Assembly: GCA_903828665.1 (NCBI GenBank) | Contig: CAIKMZ010000071.1 | Span: forward strand, 1 to 62,175 | DNA from: an uncultured beta proteobacterium | GTDB lineage: Bacteria; Pseudomonadota; Gammaproteobacteria; Burkholderiales; Burkholderiaceae_C | Reading direction: 5' to 3' | Length of the DNA: 62,175 bases | Part shown: positions 11,946 to 22,375 of the stretch, one piece after another | Layout: each line of letters starts with the position of its first letter | Numbering within the stretch: the stretch's first letter is position 1 | Position numbers and translations under genes: made by a program | The notes under the pieces: generated by a model | What the model saw: the letters and a program-made list of their open reading frames with translations, nothing else | What the model was told of the DNA's origin: nothing | Database searches by the model: none

Positions 11946-13526
11946 ATGAAACGCCACACACTTGTCACCCTGGGCTGCCTGGGAGCCCTGCTGCTGGGCC
12001 TGAGCGCCACGCCCGGCCTGGCCCAGACCAAGACCCTGCGCGTGGTCGCGCACGCCGACGTCAAGATCCTGGACCCGACCTTCACCACCGCCTACATCAC
12101 GCGCAATTTCGGCTACATGGTCTACGACATGCTGTTCGGTCGCGACGACAAGGGCGTGCCGCACCCGCAGATGGTCGAGAAATACACGACCTCCAAGGAC
12201 GGCAAGCAGTGGTCGTTCACGCTGCGCCCGGGTCTGAAGTTCTCTGACGGCAGCCCGGTCACCGCCGCCGACGCCGTGGCCTCGATCGAACGCTGGGCCA
12301 GCAAGGACAGCATCGGGCGCGCCATGGCGGCCTCGGGCCCGCAGTGGCAGGTGGTCAACGCCAGCACCTTCACGCTCACGCTCAAGGAGCCGTTCGGCCT
12401 GGTGCTCGACGGCCTGTCCAAGCCCTCGGGCTTTCCGCCGGTCATCATGCCCGAGCGCATTGCCAAGCTGCCGACCACCACACCCCTGACCGAAGTGCTG
12501 GGTTCGGGCCCCTTCGTCTTCAAGCGCGATGAATGGGTGCCCGGCAACAAGCTGGTGTTCCTGCGCAACCCGCACTACGTGGCGCGCAGCGAGCCGCCGA
12601 ACTACCTGTCGGGCAGCAAGAAGAGCGCCTTCGACCGCGTTGAATGGCTCTACCTGCCCGACTCCAACAGCGCCATTGCCGCGCTACAAAAAGGCGAGGT
12701 CGATTACGTGGAACAGGTGCCGCCCGACTACATCACGCCGCTGCGCGCCGACCCCAACGTCAAGGTCGCACCCTCGGGCGCCTGGCAGGGCTGGATGATC
12801 ATGAACCAGTTGCACGCCCCGTTCAACAATCCGAAGGTGCGCCAGGCGCTGCTCAAGGCCGTGAGCCAGGAGCGCTTCACCTCCGCCATGGGCTACCCGC
12901 TCGACATGCGCGTCACCTACTGCCCGGCGCTGTTCCTGTGCGGCGGACCGAACCAGACCGACGCCGGGGCCGAGCCCTATCGCACGGCTGACGTCGCCAA
13001 GGCCAAGCAGTTGCTGGCCGAGTCCGGCTACAAGGGCGAGAAGGTCGTGCTGCTGGTGCCAACCGACGTGCCCTACCTCAACGCCATCGGCCTGATGGCG
13101 GCGCAGACCATGCGCAGCATCGGCATCAACGTCGACGCGCAGACCATGGACTGGGCCTCGATCGGCGCGCGCCGCGCCAAACGCGATGCGCCCGAGGCCG
13201 GCGGCTGGAACATGTACGTGACGGTGGCCGGCGGCTTCGACGCCGATTCACCCGTGACCAACGCCTATCTCAGCGCCGCCTGCGGCAACAGCCTGCCGGG
13301 CTGGCCGTGCGACAAGACCCTGGACGAACTGCGAGTCGCTTGGATCAAAGAAACCGTGCCGGCCAAGCGCCGCCTGGCGCTCGACAACTTCCAGAAGCGC
13401 GCCTATGAAACCCTGCCCTACATCAACGTCGGCCAGTACACGCCGGCGATTGCCACGCGCAAGGCGATCAAGGGCAGCGAAAAGCTCACCAGCGGGTTGC
13501 CCACGGTGTGGATGCTAGACAAGTAA
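11946..13526 (+). CDS. Peptide/nickel-type ABC transporter substrate-binding protein, copy 1
   Basis: A 526-residue family 5 binding protein (DppA/OppA type) with a signal peptide ending near residue 26 (ATPGLAQTK). The core reads LRVVAHADVKILDPTFTTAY and GLKFSDGSPVTAADAVAS, the standard family opening. Two cysteine pairs (YCPALFLCGG, ACGNSLPGWPC) may form disulfides in the periplasm. The start at 11946 is chosen for the signal peptide. By eye it is roughly three-quarters identical in its N-terminal part to the second copy at 15009. Both probably serve the single DppBCDF set downstream. Confidence 0.93.
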   Translation: MKRHTLVTLGCLGALLLGLSATPGLAQTKTLRVVAHADVKILDPTFTTAYITRNFGYMVYDMLFGRDDKGVPHPQMVEKYTTSKDGKQWSFTLRPGLKFSDGSPVTAADAVASIERWASKDSIGRAMAASGPQWQVVNASTFTLTLKEPFGLVLDGLSKPSGFPPVIMPERIAKLPTTTPLTEVLGSGPFVFKRDEWVPGNKLVFLRNPHYVARSEPPNYLSGSKKSAFDRVEWLYLPDSNSAIAALQKGEVDYVEQVPPDYITPLRADPNVKVAPSGAWQGWMIMNQLHAPFNNPKVRQALLKAVSQERFTSAMGYPLDMRVTYCPALFLCGGPNQTDAGAEPYRTADVAKAKQLLAESGYKGEKVVLLVPTDVPYLNAIGLMAAQTMRSIGINVDAQTMDWASIGARRAKRDAPEAGGWNMYVTVAGGFDADSPVTNAYLSAACGNSLPGWPCDKTLDELRVAWIKETVPAKRRLALDNFQKRAYETLPYINVGQYTPAIATRKAIKGSEKLTSGLPTVWMLDK

Positions 13527-13545
13527 CCAGAGGCAAGCGAACCAC

Positions 13546-15012
13546 ATGCGCGTATTCACCGCCTCGCTGGCAACCGAGACCAATACCTTCGGCCCGATGC
13601 CGACCGGCCTGGCCTCGTTTCAGGACCGGGGCTACTTTCCGGCTGGAAGCTACCCGCCCGAGTTGAGCCTGTTCGCGGCGCCGCTGTGGGTGGCGCGCAA
13701 AGTGGCCGCGCAACGGGGTTGGACCCTGATCGAGGGCATGGTGGCGGGCGCGCAGCCGAGCGGCACGACGACGCGCGCAGCCTATGAAACGCTGCGCGAC
13801 GAACTGCTGAGCGACCTGCGGGCCGCGCTGCCGCTGGACCTGGTGCTGCTGGGCCTGCACGGCGCCATGGTGGCCGAGGGTTACGACGATTGCGAAGGCG
13901 ACCTGCTGACGCGGGTGCGCGCCATCGTCGGACCGGCCGTAGTGGTCGGCGCCGAGCTCGATCCGCACGTCAACCTGAGCCGCGCCATGGTGGCGCAGGC
14001 CGATATCCTGGTGGCATTCAAGGAGTATCCGCACACCGACATCGTCGAGCGTGCACACGAACTGATCGCGCTGTGCGAAGCCAGGGTCAAGGGCAGCATC
14101 CGGCTCGCGCACGCGGTGGCAGACTGTCATATGGTGGTGCCGTTTCACACCACGCGCGACCCGGCCAAAGCGCTGGTGCGGCGCATCCAGGCGCTCGAAG
14201 GCCAGGGCGGCGTGCTCTCGATTTCGATAGCGCACGGCTTTGCACTCGGCGATGTGCCCGACATGGGTTCGAAGGTGCTGGTCTATACGGACGGCGACCA
14301 GGCCCAGGCCGACGCCCTGGCGCTGCAGCTGGCGCGCGAGGTCATTGCCATGCGCGAGCAACTCGCCGTGAGCTACCCGGCCATCGACGATGCGCTCGAC
14401 CAGGCGCTGGCCTTTGACGCCGGCCCGGTGGTGCTGGCCGACCGCGCCGACAACCCGGGCAGCGGCGCCAGCGGCGACTCGACCTTCATCCTGCGCCGCC
14501 TGATCGAGCGCGGCATCGGCCGTGCGGCGCTGGGGCCGCTGTGGGACCCGGGCGCCGTGCGCATCGCCTTCGATGCCGGCGTCGGCGCGCGGCTGCCGCT
14601 GCGCATCGGCGGCAAGGTCGGTCCGATGTCGGGCGACCCACTGGACCTGGACTGCCAGGTCAAGGCCCTGCGGCGCGACCTCGTCATGACCGGCCTGGCC
14701 GGCGCACCGACGCCCATGGGTGACTGCGCGCTTGTCACGACCCATGGCATCGACATTGTGCTGATCACGCTGCGCAACCAGGCCATGGACACCGACCTCT
14801 TCACCCAGCTCGGCTGCGACCTGGCAGCGTGTAAGCTCATCGTCGTCAAGTCGGCGCAGCATTTCCACGCGTCCTTTTCGAAGGTGGCCAAGAAGGTCAT
14901 CTACGTCGGCGCGCCGGGTGCGGCGACACCGCACGTCGCCAGCCTGCCCTACACCAAGATCCATCGACCGCTCTGGCCGCTCGACGACATTGCCACGCCC
15001 AGCCTGCTATGA
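13546..15012 (+). CDS. MlrC-family (M81) metallopeptidase, copy 2
   Basis: A 488-residue paralogue of the protein at 10457, about two-thirds identical by eye, with the same motifs (LATETNTFGP, LGLHGAMVAEGYDDCEGD, AELDPHVNLS, DNPGSGASGDSTFIL). The metal motif Asp-x-His is kept, so both copies look active. Its stop overlaps the start of the second binding protein (ATGA at 15009). Keeping two divergent but intact copies suggests different peptide specificity rather than simple dosage. Confidence 0.9.
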   Translation: MRVFTASLATETNTFGPMPTGLASFQDRGYFPAGSYPPELSLFAAPLWVARKVAAQRGWTLIEGMVAGAQPSGTTTRAAYETLRDELLSDLRAALPLDLVLLGLHGAMVAEGYDDCEGDLLTRVRAIVGPAVVVGAELDPHVNLSRAMVAQADILVAFKEYPHTDIVERAHELIALCEARVKGSIRLAHAVADCHMVVPFHTTRDPAKALVRRIQALEGQGGVLSISIAHGFALGDVPDMGSKVLVYTDGDQAQADALALQLAREVIAMREQLAVSYPAIDDALDQALAFDAGPVVLADRADNPGSGASGDSTFILRRLIERGIGRAALGPLWDPGAVRIAFDAGVGARLPLRIGGKVGPMSGDPLDLDCQVKALRRDLVMTGLAGAPTPMGDCALVTTHGIDIVLITLRNQAMDTDLFTQLGCDLAACKLIVVKSAQHFHASFSKVAKKVIYVGAPGAATPHVASLPYTKIHRPLWPLDDIATPSLL

Positions 15013-16601
15013 AGCTTCTCACATCCCTGCCGATCCGCCGCAGCCTCGTGCTGCTGTGCAGCCTGCTGCTCGGCGTCATGGCAACGCCTGCCGCGGCGCA
15101 GACCAAGACGCTGCGCTTTGTCGCCCACGCCGACGTCAAGATTCTGGACCCCAGCTTCACCACCGCCTACATCACACGTAATTTCGGCTACATGGTGTAC
15201 GACACGCTGTTCGGCCAGGATGCCCAAGGCGTGCCGCGACCGCAGATGGTCGACAAATACACGACCTCCAAGGACGGCAAGCTGTGGACCTTCACATTAC
15301 GCACCGGACTCAAGTTCTCCGACGGCAGCCCGGTCACCGCGGCCGATGCCGTGGCCTCGATCCATCGCTGGAGCACACGCGACTCCTTCGGACCGCCCCT
15401 GCGCGCCGCCGGCGCCGAATGGTCGGTGCTGGACGCGCGCACGTTCCGACTGCAACTCAAGGAGCCGTTTGGCATGGTGCTGGACGCACTGGCCAAGCCG
15501 TCCGGCTTTCCGGTCATGGTGATGCCCGAGCGGCTCGCCAGATTGCCGACGACCGCGCCGATCAACGAAGTCATCGGCTCCGGCCCCTTCCTTTTCAAGC
15601 GCGACGAGTGGGTGCCCGGCAACAAGGTCGTCTTCATCCGCAACCCGGCCTACGTGCCACGCGCAGAACCCGCCAGCGGACTGGCCGGGAGCAAGAAGCC
15701 GGCCTTTGACCGGGTCGAGTGGCTGTACCTGCCTGACGCCAACAGCAGCGTCGCAGCGCTGCAAAAGGGCGAGGTCGATTTTGTCGAGATGGTGCCGCCG
15801 GACTACGTCACACCGCTGCGCACCGACCGCCAGGTCAAGCTGCTGGCTTCCAGCGCGCAGCAGGGCCAGCTGATCATGAATCACCTGTACCCGCCATTCA
15901 ACAGCCCCAAGGTGCGCCAGGCGGTTCTGAAAGCCGTCAGCCAGGAACGCTTCAACGCCGCCATGGGCTATCCGCTGGACATGCGCATGACCTACTGCGC
16001 AACCTACTTTATCTGCGGCAGCGCCAACGAGACCGCCGCCGGGGCCGAGCCGTACCGCACGGCCGACCCGGCCCGCGCAAAACAGATGCTGCTCGACGCC
16101 GGCTACAAGGGCGAGAAAGTGATCCTGCTGGTCGCCAGCGATGTGCCGTATCTCAACGCGCTGGGCATGATGGCGTTGCAGACCCTGCGCAGCATCGGCC
16201 TGAATGTCGACGCCGTGACAATGGACTGGTCCTCGATCGGCGCGCGCCGCGCCAAACGCGACGCCCCGGAATCGGGTGGCTGGAGCGCCTACACCACCGT
16301 GGCCAACGAGTTCTCGATCAACAGCCCTATCGTCAGCACCTACCTGGGCGCGGCCTGTGGCAACTCGCTGCCAGGTTGGCCCTGCGACAAAGCGCTGGAC
16401 GAGTTGCGCGCGGCGTGGATCCGCGAAGCGGTGCCGGCGAAGAGGCGCGAAGTGCTCGACGCGTTCCAGCGCCGCGCCTATGAAGTCGTTCCCTACATCA
16501 ACCTGGGCCAGTATTTCCCGGCCTCGGGTTATCGCAAGGAACTCAAGGGCGCCGAGCGGATCTGGGGTGGCATTCCGAACCTCTGGGTGCTCGATCGATG
16601 A
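15009..16601 (+). CDS. Peptide-type ABC transporter substrate-binding protein, copy 2
   Basis: A 530-residue family 5 binding protein, paralogue of 11946, with a longer signal region (about 1-30, ending ATPAAAQTK). Family core TLRFVAHADVKILDPSFTTAY. The cysteine pairs are conserved (YCATYFICGS, ACGNSLPGWPC). It overlaps MlrC copy 2 and the permease gene by four bases each (ATGA), so translation of the three is probably coupled. Two binding proteins feeding one translocator would widen the peptide range. Confidence 0.94.
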   Translation: MKLLTSLPIRRSLVLLCSLLLGVMATPAAAQTKTLRFVAHADVKILDPSFTTAYITRNFGYMVYDTLFGQDAQGVPRPQMVDKYTTSKDGKLWTFTLRTGLKFSDGSPVTAADAVASIHRWSTRDSFGPPLRAAGAEWSVLDARTFRLQLKEPFGMVLDALAKPSGFPVMVMPERLARLPTTAPINEVIGSGPFLFKRDEWVPGNKVVFIRNPAYVPRAEPASGLAGSKKPAFDRVEWLYLPDANSSVAALQKGEVDFVEMVPPDYVTPLRTDRQVKLLASSAQQGQLIMNHLYPPFNSPKVRQAVLKAVSQERFNAAMGYPLDMRMTYCATYFICGSANETAAGAEPYRTADPARAKQMLLDAGYKGEKVILLVASDVPYLNALGMMALQTLRSIGLNVDAVTMDWSSIGARRAKRDAPESGGWSAYTTVANEFSINSPIVSTYLGAACGNSLPGWPCDKALDELRAAWIREAVPAKRREVLDAFQRRAYEVVPYINLGQYFPASGYRKELKGAERIWGGIPNLWVLDR

Positions 16602-17533
16602 ACTACCTGCTGCGCCGCCTGCTGGCGACCCTGCCCGTGATGGGCGTGGTGGCGGTCGTGGTATTCCTGCTGATCCACCTCTCGCCCGGCGACCCGGCGG
16701 CGCTGATCGCCGGCGACCTGGCCAGCACCGAGGACATCGAGAAGCTGCGCAGCGCGCTCGGGCTGGACCAGCCGCTGTGGCGCCAGTTCGCGCTCTGGCT
16801 CGGCCGCGTGCTGTCGGGTGACCTCGGCGTCTCCATCTTCACGCAGGTTCCGGTCACCGAACTGCTGGCGCAGCGCCTGGAGCCGACCCTGTCGATCGCG
16901 GCGCTGACGATGGCCTTGACGGTCTGCGTTGCCGTGCCGCTGGGCACGCTGGCCGCGCACCGCGCCGGCAGCTGGATCGACCGGCTCGTGATGCTGTTCG
17001 CGGTGCTCGCCTTCTCGGTGCCGGTGTTCCTGATCGGCTACCTGCTGATCTACAGCTTTGCCATCCGCATGGCGCTGTTTCCGGTGCAGGGCTACGTGCA
17101 TCTGGCGCAGGGCGTTGGCGGCTGGCTCAACAGCCTGGCGCTGCCCTGCCTCAACCTGGCCCTGGTCTACATCGCGCTGATCACGCGCATGACACGCGCC
17201 ACCGTGATGGAGGTGCTGCAGGAAGACTACATCCGCACCGCGCGCGCCAAGGGCCTGGGCGTGCTGGCGGTGCTGGGCCACGCGCTGCGCAACGCCGCCA
17301 TCCCCATCGCCACCACCGTGGGCGTGGGCATCGCGCTGCTGATCGGCGGTGTCGTCGTCACGGAAACCGTGTTTGCCATTCCGGGCATCGGGCGCCTCGT
17401 GATCGACTCGGTGCAGCACCATGACTATCCCGTGATCCAGAGCGTGCTGCTGCTCTCGGCCGGCGTCTATGTGCTGATCAACCTGCTGATCGACCTGAGC
17501 TACCGCCTGTTCGACCCGCGCATCCAGTACTGA
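16598..17533 (+). CDS. Dipeptide-type ABC transporter permease (DppB-like)
   Basis: A 311-residue inner-membrane permease, MNYLLRRLLATLPVMGVVAVVVFLLIHLSPGDPAALIAG, the classical DppB N-terminus. The coupling motif with the ATPases is EDYIRTARAKGLGVLAVLGHALRNAAIPI, and the tail reads YRLFDPRIQY. Six transmembrane helices are expected. It starts inside the stop of the binding protein gene and is followed two bases later by the DppC-like partner. Confidence 0.96.
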   Translation: MNYLLRRLLATLPVMGVVAVVVFLLIHLSPGDPAALIAGDLASTEDIEKLRSALGLDQPLWRQFALWLGRVLSGDLGVSIFTQVPVTELLAQRLEPTLSIAALTMALTVCVAVPLGTLAAHRAGSWIDRLVMLFAVLAFSVPVFLIGYLLIYSFAIRMALFPVQGYVHLAQGVGGWLNSLALPCLNLALVYIALITRMTRATVMEVLQEDYIRTARAKGLGVLAVLGHALRNAAIPIATTVGVGIALLIGGVVVTETVFAIPGIGRLVIDSVQHHDYPVIQSVLLLSAGVYVLINLLIDLSYRLFDPRIQY

Positions 17534-17535
17534 CC

Positions 17536-18417
17536 ATGTCCCGCTCGCTCGCCAACTCCACCGCCGCGGACGACCTGCCGTTCGTGCCGCCGCGCTGGCG
17601 CTGGCTGCGCAAGAACCCGACCCTGATCATCGGTGCGCTGCTGCTGCTCATCGTCACCGCCATCACGCTGGGTGCGCCCTGGATCGCCACGCACGACCCG
17701 CAGGACATCGATCCGCTGACGCGCCTGCAGCCGCCATCGGTCGCGCACTACTTCGGCACCGACGCCCTCGGCCGCGACGTCTTCAGCCGCGCCGTTTGGG
17801 GCGGACGCGTCTCCATGATCGTCGGTGTCTCGGTGGCCGTGCTCGCGACACTGGCCGGCGTGCTGCTGGGACTGGTCGCCGGCTTCGTGCGCTGGGCCGA
17901 CGGACCGGTGATGCGCGTGATGGACGGCCTGATGGCCATCCCCGGCATCCTGCTCGCCATCGCGCTGATGGCCGTCACGCGCGCCAGCCTCACCACCGTC
18001 ATCGTCGCCATCACGGTGCCCGAGATTCCGCGCATGGTGCGGCTGGTGCGCTCGCTCTCGCTGACGCTGCGCGAGCAGCTCTACGTCGAAGCGGCGCACG
18101 CCGTCGGCACGCGCCTGCCGGTGATCCTGTGGCGCCACGTGCTGCCCAACATGGTCGCGCCGCTGATTGTGCAGGCCACCTTCGTCGCCGCCGCTGCCGT
18201 GCTGATCGAGGCCTCGCTCTCGTTCCTCGGTGTCGGCGTGCCAGCGCAGACGCCCAGCTGGGGCAACATGATGGCCGAGGGCCGCAACTTTGTCGCCGTC
18301 GCCTTTCACATCATCCTGTACCCGGGCCTGCTGCTGGCGGCCACGGTGCTGGCCATCAACATGCTGGGCGACGGTCTGCGCGATGTGCTCGACCCACGCC
18401 TGGCGCGCCAAATCTGA
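17536..18417 (+). CDS. Dipeptide-type ABC transporter permease (DppC-like)
   Basis: A 293-residue permease with the OppC/DppC N-terminal cytoplasmic segment and first helix ([27 protein letters not shown]), [25 protein letters not shown] and the coupling region [34 protein letters not shown]. The tail [15 protein letters not shown] is typical. It pairs with the DppB-like protein as the heterodimeric channel for oligopeptides in the inner membrane. Confidence 0.96.
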   Translation: MSRSLANSTAADDLPFVPPRWRWLRKNPTLIIGALLLLIVTAITLGAPWIATHDPQDIDPLTRLQPPSVAHYFGTDALGRDVFSRAVWGGRVSMIVGVSVAVLATLAGVLLGLVAGFVRWADGPVMRVMDGLMAIPGILLAIALMAVTRASLTTVIVAITVPEIPRMVRLVRSLSLTLREQLYVEAAHAVGTRLPVILWRHVLPNMVAPLIVQATFVAAAAVLIEASLSFLGVGVPAQTPSWGNMMAEGRNFVAVAFHIILYPGLLLAATVLAINMLGDGLRDVLDPRLARQI

Positions 18418-18424
18418 TGCCAAC

Positions 18425-19452
<1,028 letters not shown>

Positions 19453-19456
<4 letters not shown>

Positions 19457-20508
19457 GCGCCGCGCCGGGCCGCCCCAAGCAAGCGAGCGCCCCCTCGAGG
19501 GGCAGCGAGGACACGTCAGTGCCGAGCGTGGGGGCCACACCCTTGCTGCAGGTCACCGACCTGCGCAAGCATTTCTTCGCGCCGCGGCGCTGGATCGGCG
19601 CCGCGAAACCGCCGATCCAGGCGGTCGATGGTGTGTCGTTCAGCGTGGCGCGCGGCGAGACGCTCTCCCTGGTCGGCGAATCCGGTTGCGGCAAGACCAC
19701 CACCGCCAAGTCGGTGCTGCGCCTGATCGAGCCGACGTCGGGCTCGGTCAAGCTCGACGGCGAGGAACTGCTCGGCCTGAGCGCGGCGCAGATGCGCGCG
19801 CACCGGCGCCATCTGCAGATCATCTTCCAGGACCCCTACGCCTCGCTGAGCCCGCGCCTGAACGCCGGCGAGATCGTGGCCGAGCCGCTGCGCAACTTCG
19901 GCGACTGGAGCGCGGCGCAGCGCCACGAGCGCGTGCAATGGCTGTTCTCCAAGGTCGGCCTGCGCCCGGACGCGGCCAGGAAGTTTCCGCACGAGTTTTC
20001 CGGCGGGCAGCGCCAGCGCCTGGGCGTTGCGCGCGCGCTCGCGCTCGGGCCCAAGCTGATCGTCTGCGACGAGCCGGTGTCGGCGCTCGACGTCTCGGTG
20101 CAGGCGCAGGTCGTCAACCTGCTGCAGGACCTGCAGAACGAGTTCGGCCTAGCCTATCTGTTCGTCGCGCACGACCTCGCCGTGGTGCGCCACATCAGCC
20201 ACCGCGTGGCCGTGATGTACCTGGGCCACATCGTCGAGGTCGCCGACCGCGACACCCTGTTCCGGGCGCCGCTGCACCCCTATACCGAAAGCCTGCTGGC
20301 GGCCGTGCCGCTGCCCGATCCGCGCCTGCGGCGCCAGCGCATCCTGCTGCAGGGCGACCTGCCGAGCCCGGCCAATCCGCCGCCGGGCTGCCGTTTCCAC
20401 ACCCGCTGTCCGCTGGCACAGGCGATCTGCAAGGAACAGCGCCCGGCGCTCACCCAGCGCAGCGTGAACGACCAGGGCGGCCAGTGGGTTGCCTGCCACT
20501 TGCGTTAA
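19453..20508 (+). CDS. Oligopeptide ABC transporter ATP-binding protein (DppF/OppF-like)
   Basis: A 351-residue ATPase with Walker [18 protein letters not shown], signature [15 protein letters not shown] and Walker [15 protein letters not shown]. The OppF tail is [16 protein letters not shown]...[24 protein letters not shown] 30-residue polar N-terminal extension precedes the domain ([19 protein letters not shown]); a later start is possible, but the ATGA overlap supports 19453. Completes the transporter 15009-20508. Confidence 0.94.
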
Positions 20509-20530
20509 ACCAGGATTGAAAGGACTGCGC

Positions 20531-22000
20531 ATGAACACACCCCAGCACTACGACCTGCTGATCCACGGCGGCACGGTGATCGACGGCACGCGCGCACCGC
20601 GCTTTGCGGCCGATGTCGGCATCCGCGACGGGCGCATCGCGGCCATCGGCGACCTGCGCGGGCACAGCGCGACCGAGCGCATCGACGCCAGCGGCCGCAT
20701 CGTGGCGCCGGGCTTCATCGACTCGCACACGCACGACGACCAGGCCGTGCTGTCGCAATCCGACATGCGCTTCAAGATCTCGCAGGGCGTCACCACCGTG
20801 ATCGCCGGCAACTGCGGCATCAGCGTCGCGCCGCTGCGGCCCGACACACCGCTGCCGATGCCGCTGGGCCTGCTGGTGAGCGCGACCGACCCGCGCTTCG
20901 GCACGTTTGCCGATTACCTGTCGGCGCTGCGCCAGAGCCCGTCGAGCGTCAACGTCGCGGCCATGGTCGGCCACTCGACGCTGCGCGCGGTGACCATGAA
21001 GGAACTTGACCGCGCGGCCACGCCCGACGAGATTGCAGCGATGCAGGAACTGGTGGAAGAAGCGATGCAGGCCGGCGCCATCGGGCTGTCGACCGGCACC
21101 TTCTACCCGCCGGCCGTGAAAGCCAGCACTGAGGAGATCATCGCCGTCGGGCGCCCGCTGGCAGCCCACCAGGGCCTGTATGCAACCCACATGCGCGACG
21201 AGGCCGCGCACGTCATGGAATCGCTGGAAGAAACGTTCCAGATCGGCCGCGAGATCGGCGTTGCCGTCGTGGTCTCGCACCACAAGGTGCAGAACCGGGC
21301 CAACTTCGGCCGCAGCCGCGAGACGCTGCCCTTCATCGGCGAGGCGATGCAGCATCAGCGCGTGGCGCTCGACTGCTATCCCTACGCCGCCGGCTCGACC
21401 ATGATCCGCACCGACCGCGGCATGCTCGACGGCCGTGTGCGCATCACATTCAGCACGCCGCACCCCGAGTGCGCCGGGCGCGACCTCGACGACATCGCCG
21501 CCGAGTGGGGCGTTGCAAAGGACGAAGCTGCGCGCCGCCTGCAACCCGGCGGTGCGATCTACTTCCTAATGGACGAGAACGACGTGCAGCGCATCCTGGC
21601 TTTCGACGAAACCATGATCGGCTCGGACGGCATACCGACCGGCGAGAGCCCGCATCCGCGCCTGTGGGGCACCTTCCCGCGCGTGCTCGGCCATTACAGC
21701 CGCGACATCGGCCTGTTTTCGCTCGAGACCGCCGTCTGGAAGATGACCGGGCTGACCGCGCGAAACTACGGTTTGCAGGGCCGCAGCACGCTGAAGGTCG
21801 GCCATCACGCCGATGTCGTCGTCTTCGATGCCGCCACCATCCGCGATACCGCGACCTACGAGACCCCGATCCAGGCGGCCGCCGGCATCGACGCGGTGAT
21901 CGTCAACGGCGCCGTCACCTGGCGCAACGGCGCGCACAGCGGCGCGCACAAGGGCCAGGTCATCACACGCACACCGAGCGCCGCGAAGGAAGCCACATGA
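20531..22000 (+). CDS. N-acyl-D-amino-acid deacylase (D-aminoacylase family)
   Basis: A 489-residue amidohydrolase. The metal motif DSHTHDD follows the beta-sandwich start YDLLIHGGTVIDGTRAPRFAADVGIRDGRIAAIG; GNCGIS, the GHSTLR segment and CYPYAAGST are further D-aminoacylase landmarks. The family removes N-acyl groups from D-amino acids, freeing the D-amino acid for oxidation. Start ATG 20531; a longer in-frame start lies inside the ATPase gene. Its last codons overlap the RidA start (ATGA, 21997). It strongly colours the operon as dealing with D-residues. Confidence 0.92.
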   Translation: MNTPQHYDLLIHGGTVIDGTRAPRFAADVGIRDGRIAAIGDLRGHSATERIDASGRIVAPGFIDSHTHDDQAVLSQSDMRFKISQGVTTVIAGNCGISVAPLRPDTPLPMPLGLLVSATDPRFGTFADYLSALRQSPSSVNVAAMVGHSTLRAVTMKELDRAATPDEIAAMQELVEEAMQAGAIGLSTGTFYPPAVKASTEEIIAVGRPLAAHQGLYATHMRDEAAHVMESLEETFQIGREIGVAVVVSHHKVQNRANFGRSRETLPFIGEAMQHQRVALDCYPYAAGSTMIRTDRGMLDGRVRITFSTPHPECAGRDLDDIAAEWGVAKDEAARRLQPGGAIYFLMDENDVQRILAFDETMIGSDGIPTGESPHPRLWGTFPRVLGHYSRDIGLFSLETAVWKMTGLTARNYGLQGRSTLKVGHHADVVVFDAATIRDTATYETPIQAAAGIDAVIVNGAVTWRNGAHSGAHKGQVITRTPSAAKEAT

Positions 22001-22368
22001 GCGCGGTCACACGCTACCCAACCGCGTTGCCGGTGCCCTTTTCCAAGGCGGTCAAGGCCGGTGGCTTCCTGTTTCTCTCGGGCGTGCTGCCGATGGACGC
22101 GCAGGCCAACATCATCGCCGGCGACATCCAGGCGCAGACGCGCGCCGTGCTCGAGCGCATCGCGCTGACGCTGGCCGAATTGGGCGCGGCGATGGGCGAC
22201 GTGGTGCGCGTCACCGTGTGGCTGTCCGACCTTGATGATTTCACCGCCTTCAACGCCGAATACCAGCGCCATTTCGCGGCCGGACTGCCGGCGCGCTCGA
22301 CGCTGCAGGCCGCGCTCTACAAGGGCGCCAAAGTCGAGATCGAAGCCCAGGCCTGGGTCGGACCCTGA
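21997..22368 (+). CDS. RidA-family (YjgF/YER057c/UK114) protein
   Basis: A 123-residue small trimeric-type protein. It contains FLFLSGVLPMDAQANI, the signature VVRVTVWLSDLDDFTAFNAEYQRHF, LPARSTLQAAL with the conserved arginine that holds the substrate carboxylate, and the end KVEIEAQAWVG. RidA proteins hydrolyse reactive enamines/imines released by PLP or flavin enzymes. Placed as last gene of the operon, it fits as the partner of the FAD oxidoreductase at 9269. Confidence 0.93.
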   Translation: MSAVTRYPTALPVPFSKAVKAGGFLFLSGVLPMDAQANIIAGDIQAQTRAVLERIALTLAELGAAMGDVVRVTVWLSDLDDFTAFNAEYQRHFAAGLPARSTLQAALYKGAKVEIEAQAWVGP

Positions 22369-22375
22369 GCGCGGA

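Noticed and set aside
10457-15012. Microcystin degradation as the function of the MlrC copies
   Set aside because: No mlrA, mlrB or mlrD homologue is present in the window; M81 proteins are widespread beyond microcystin degraders.
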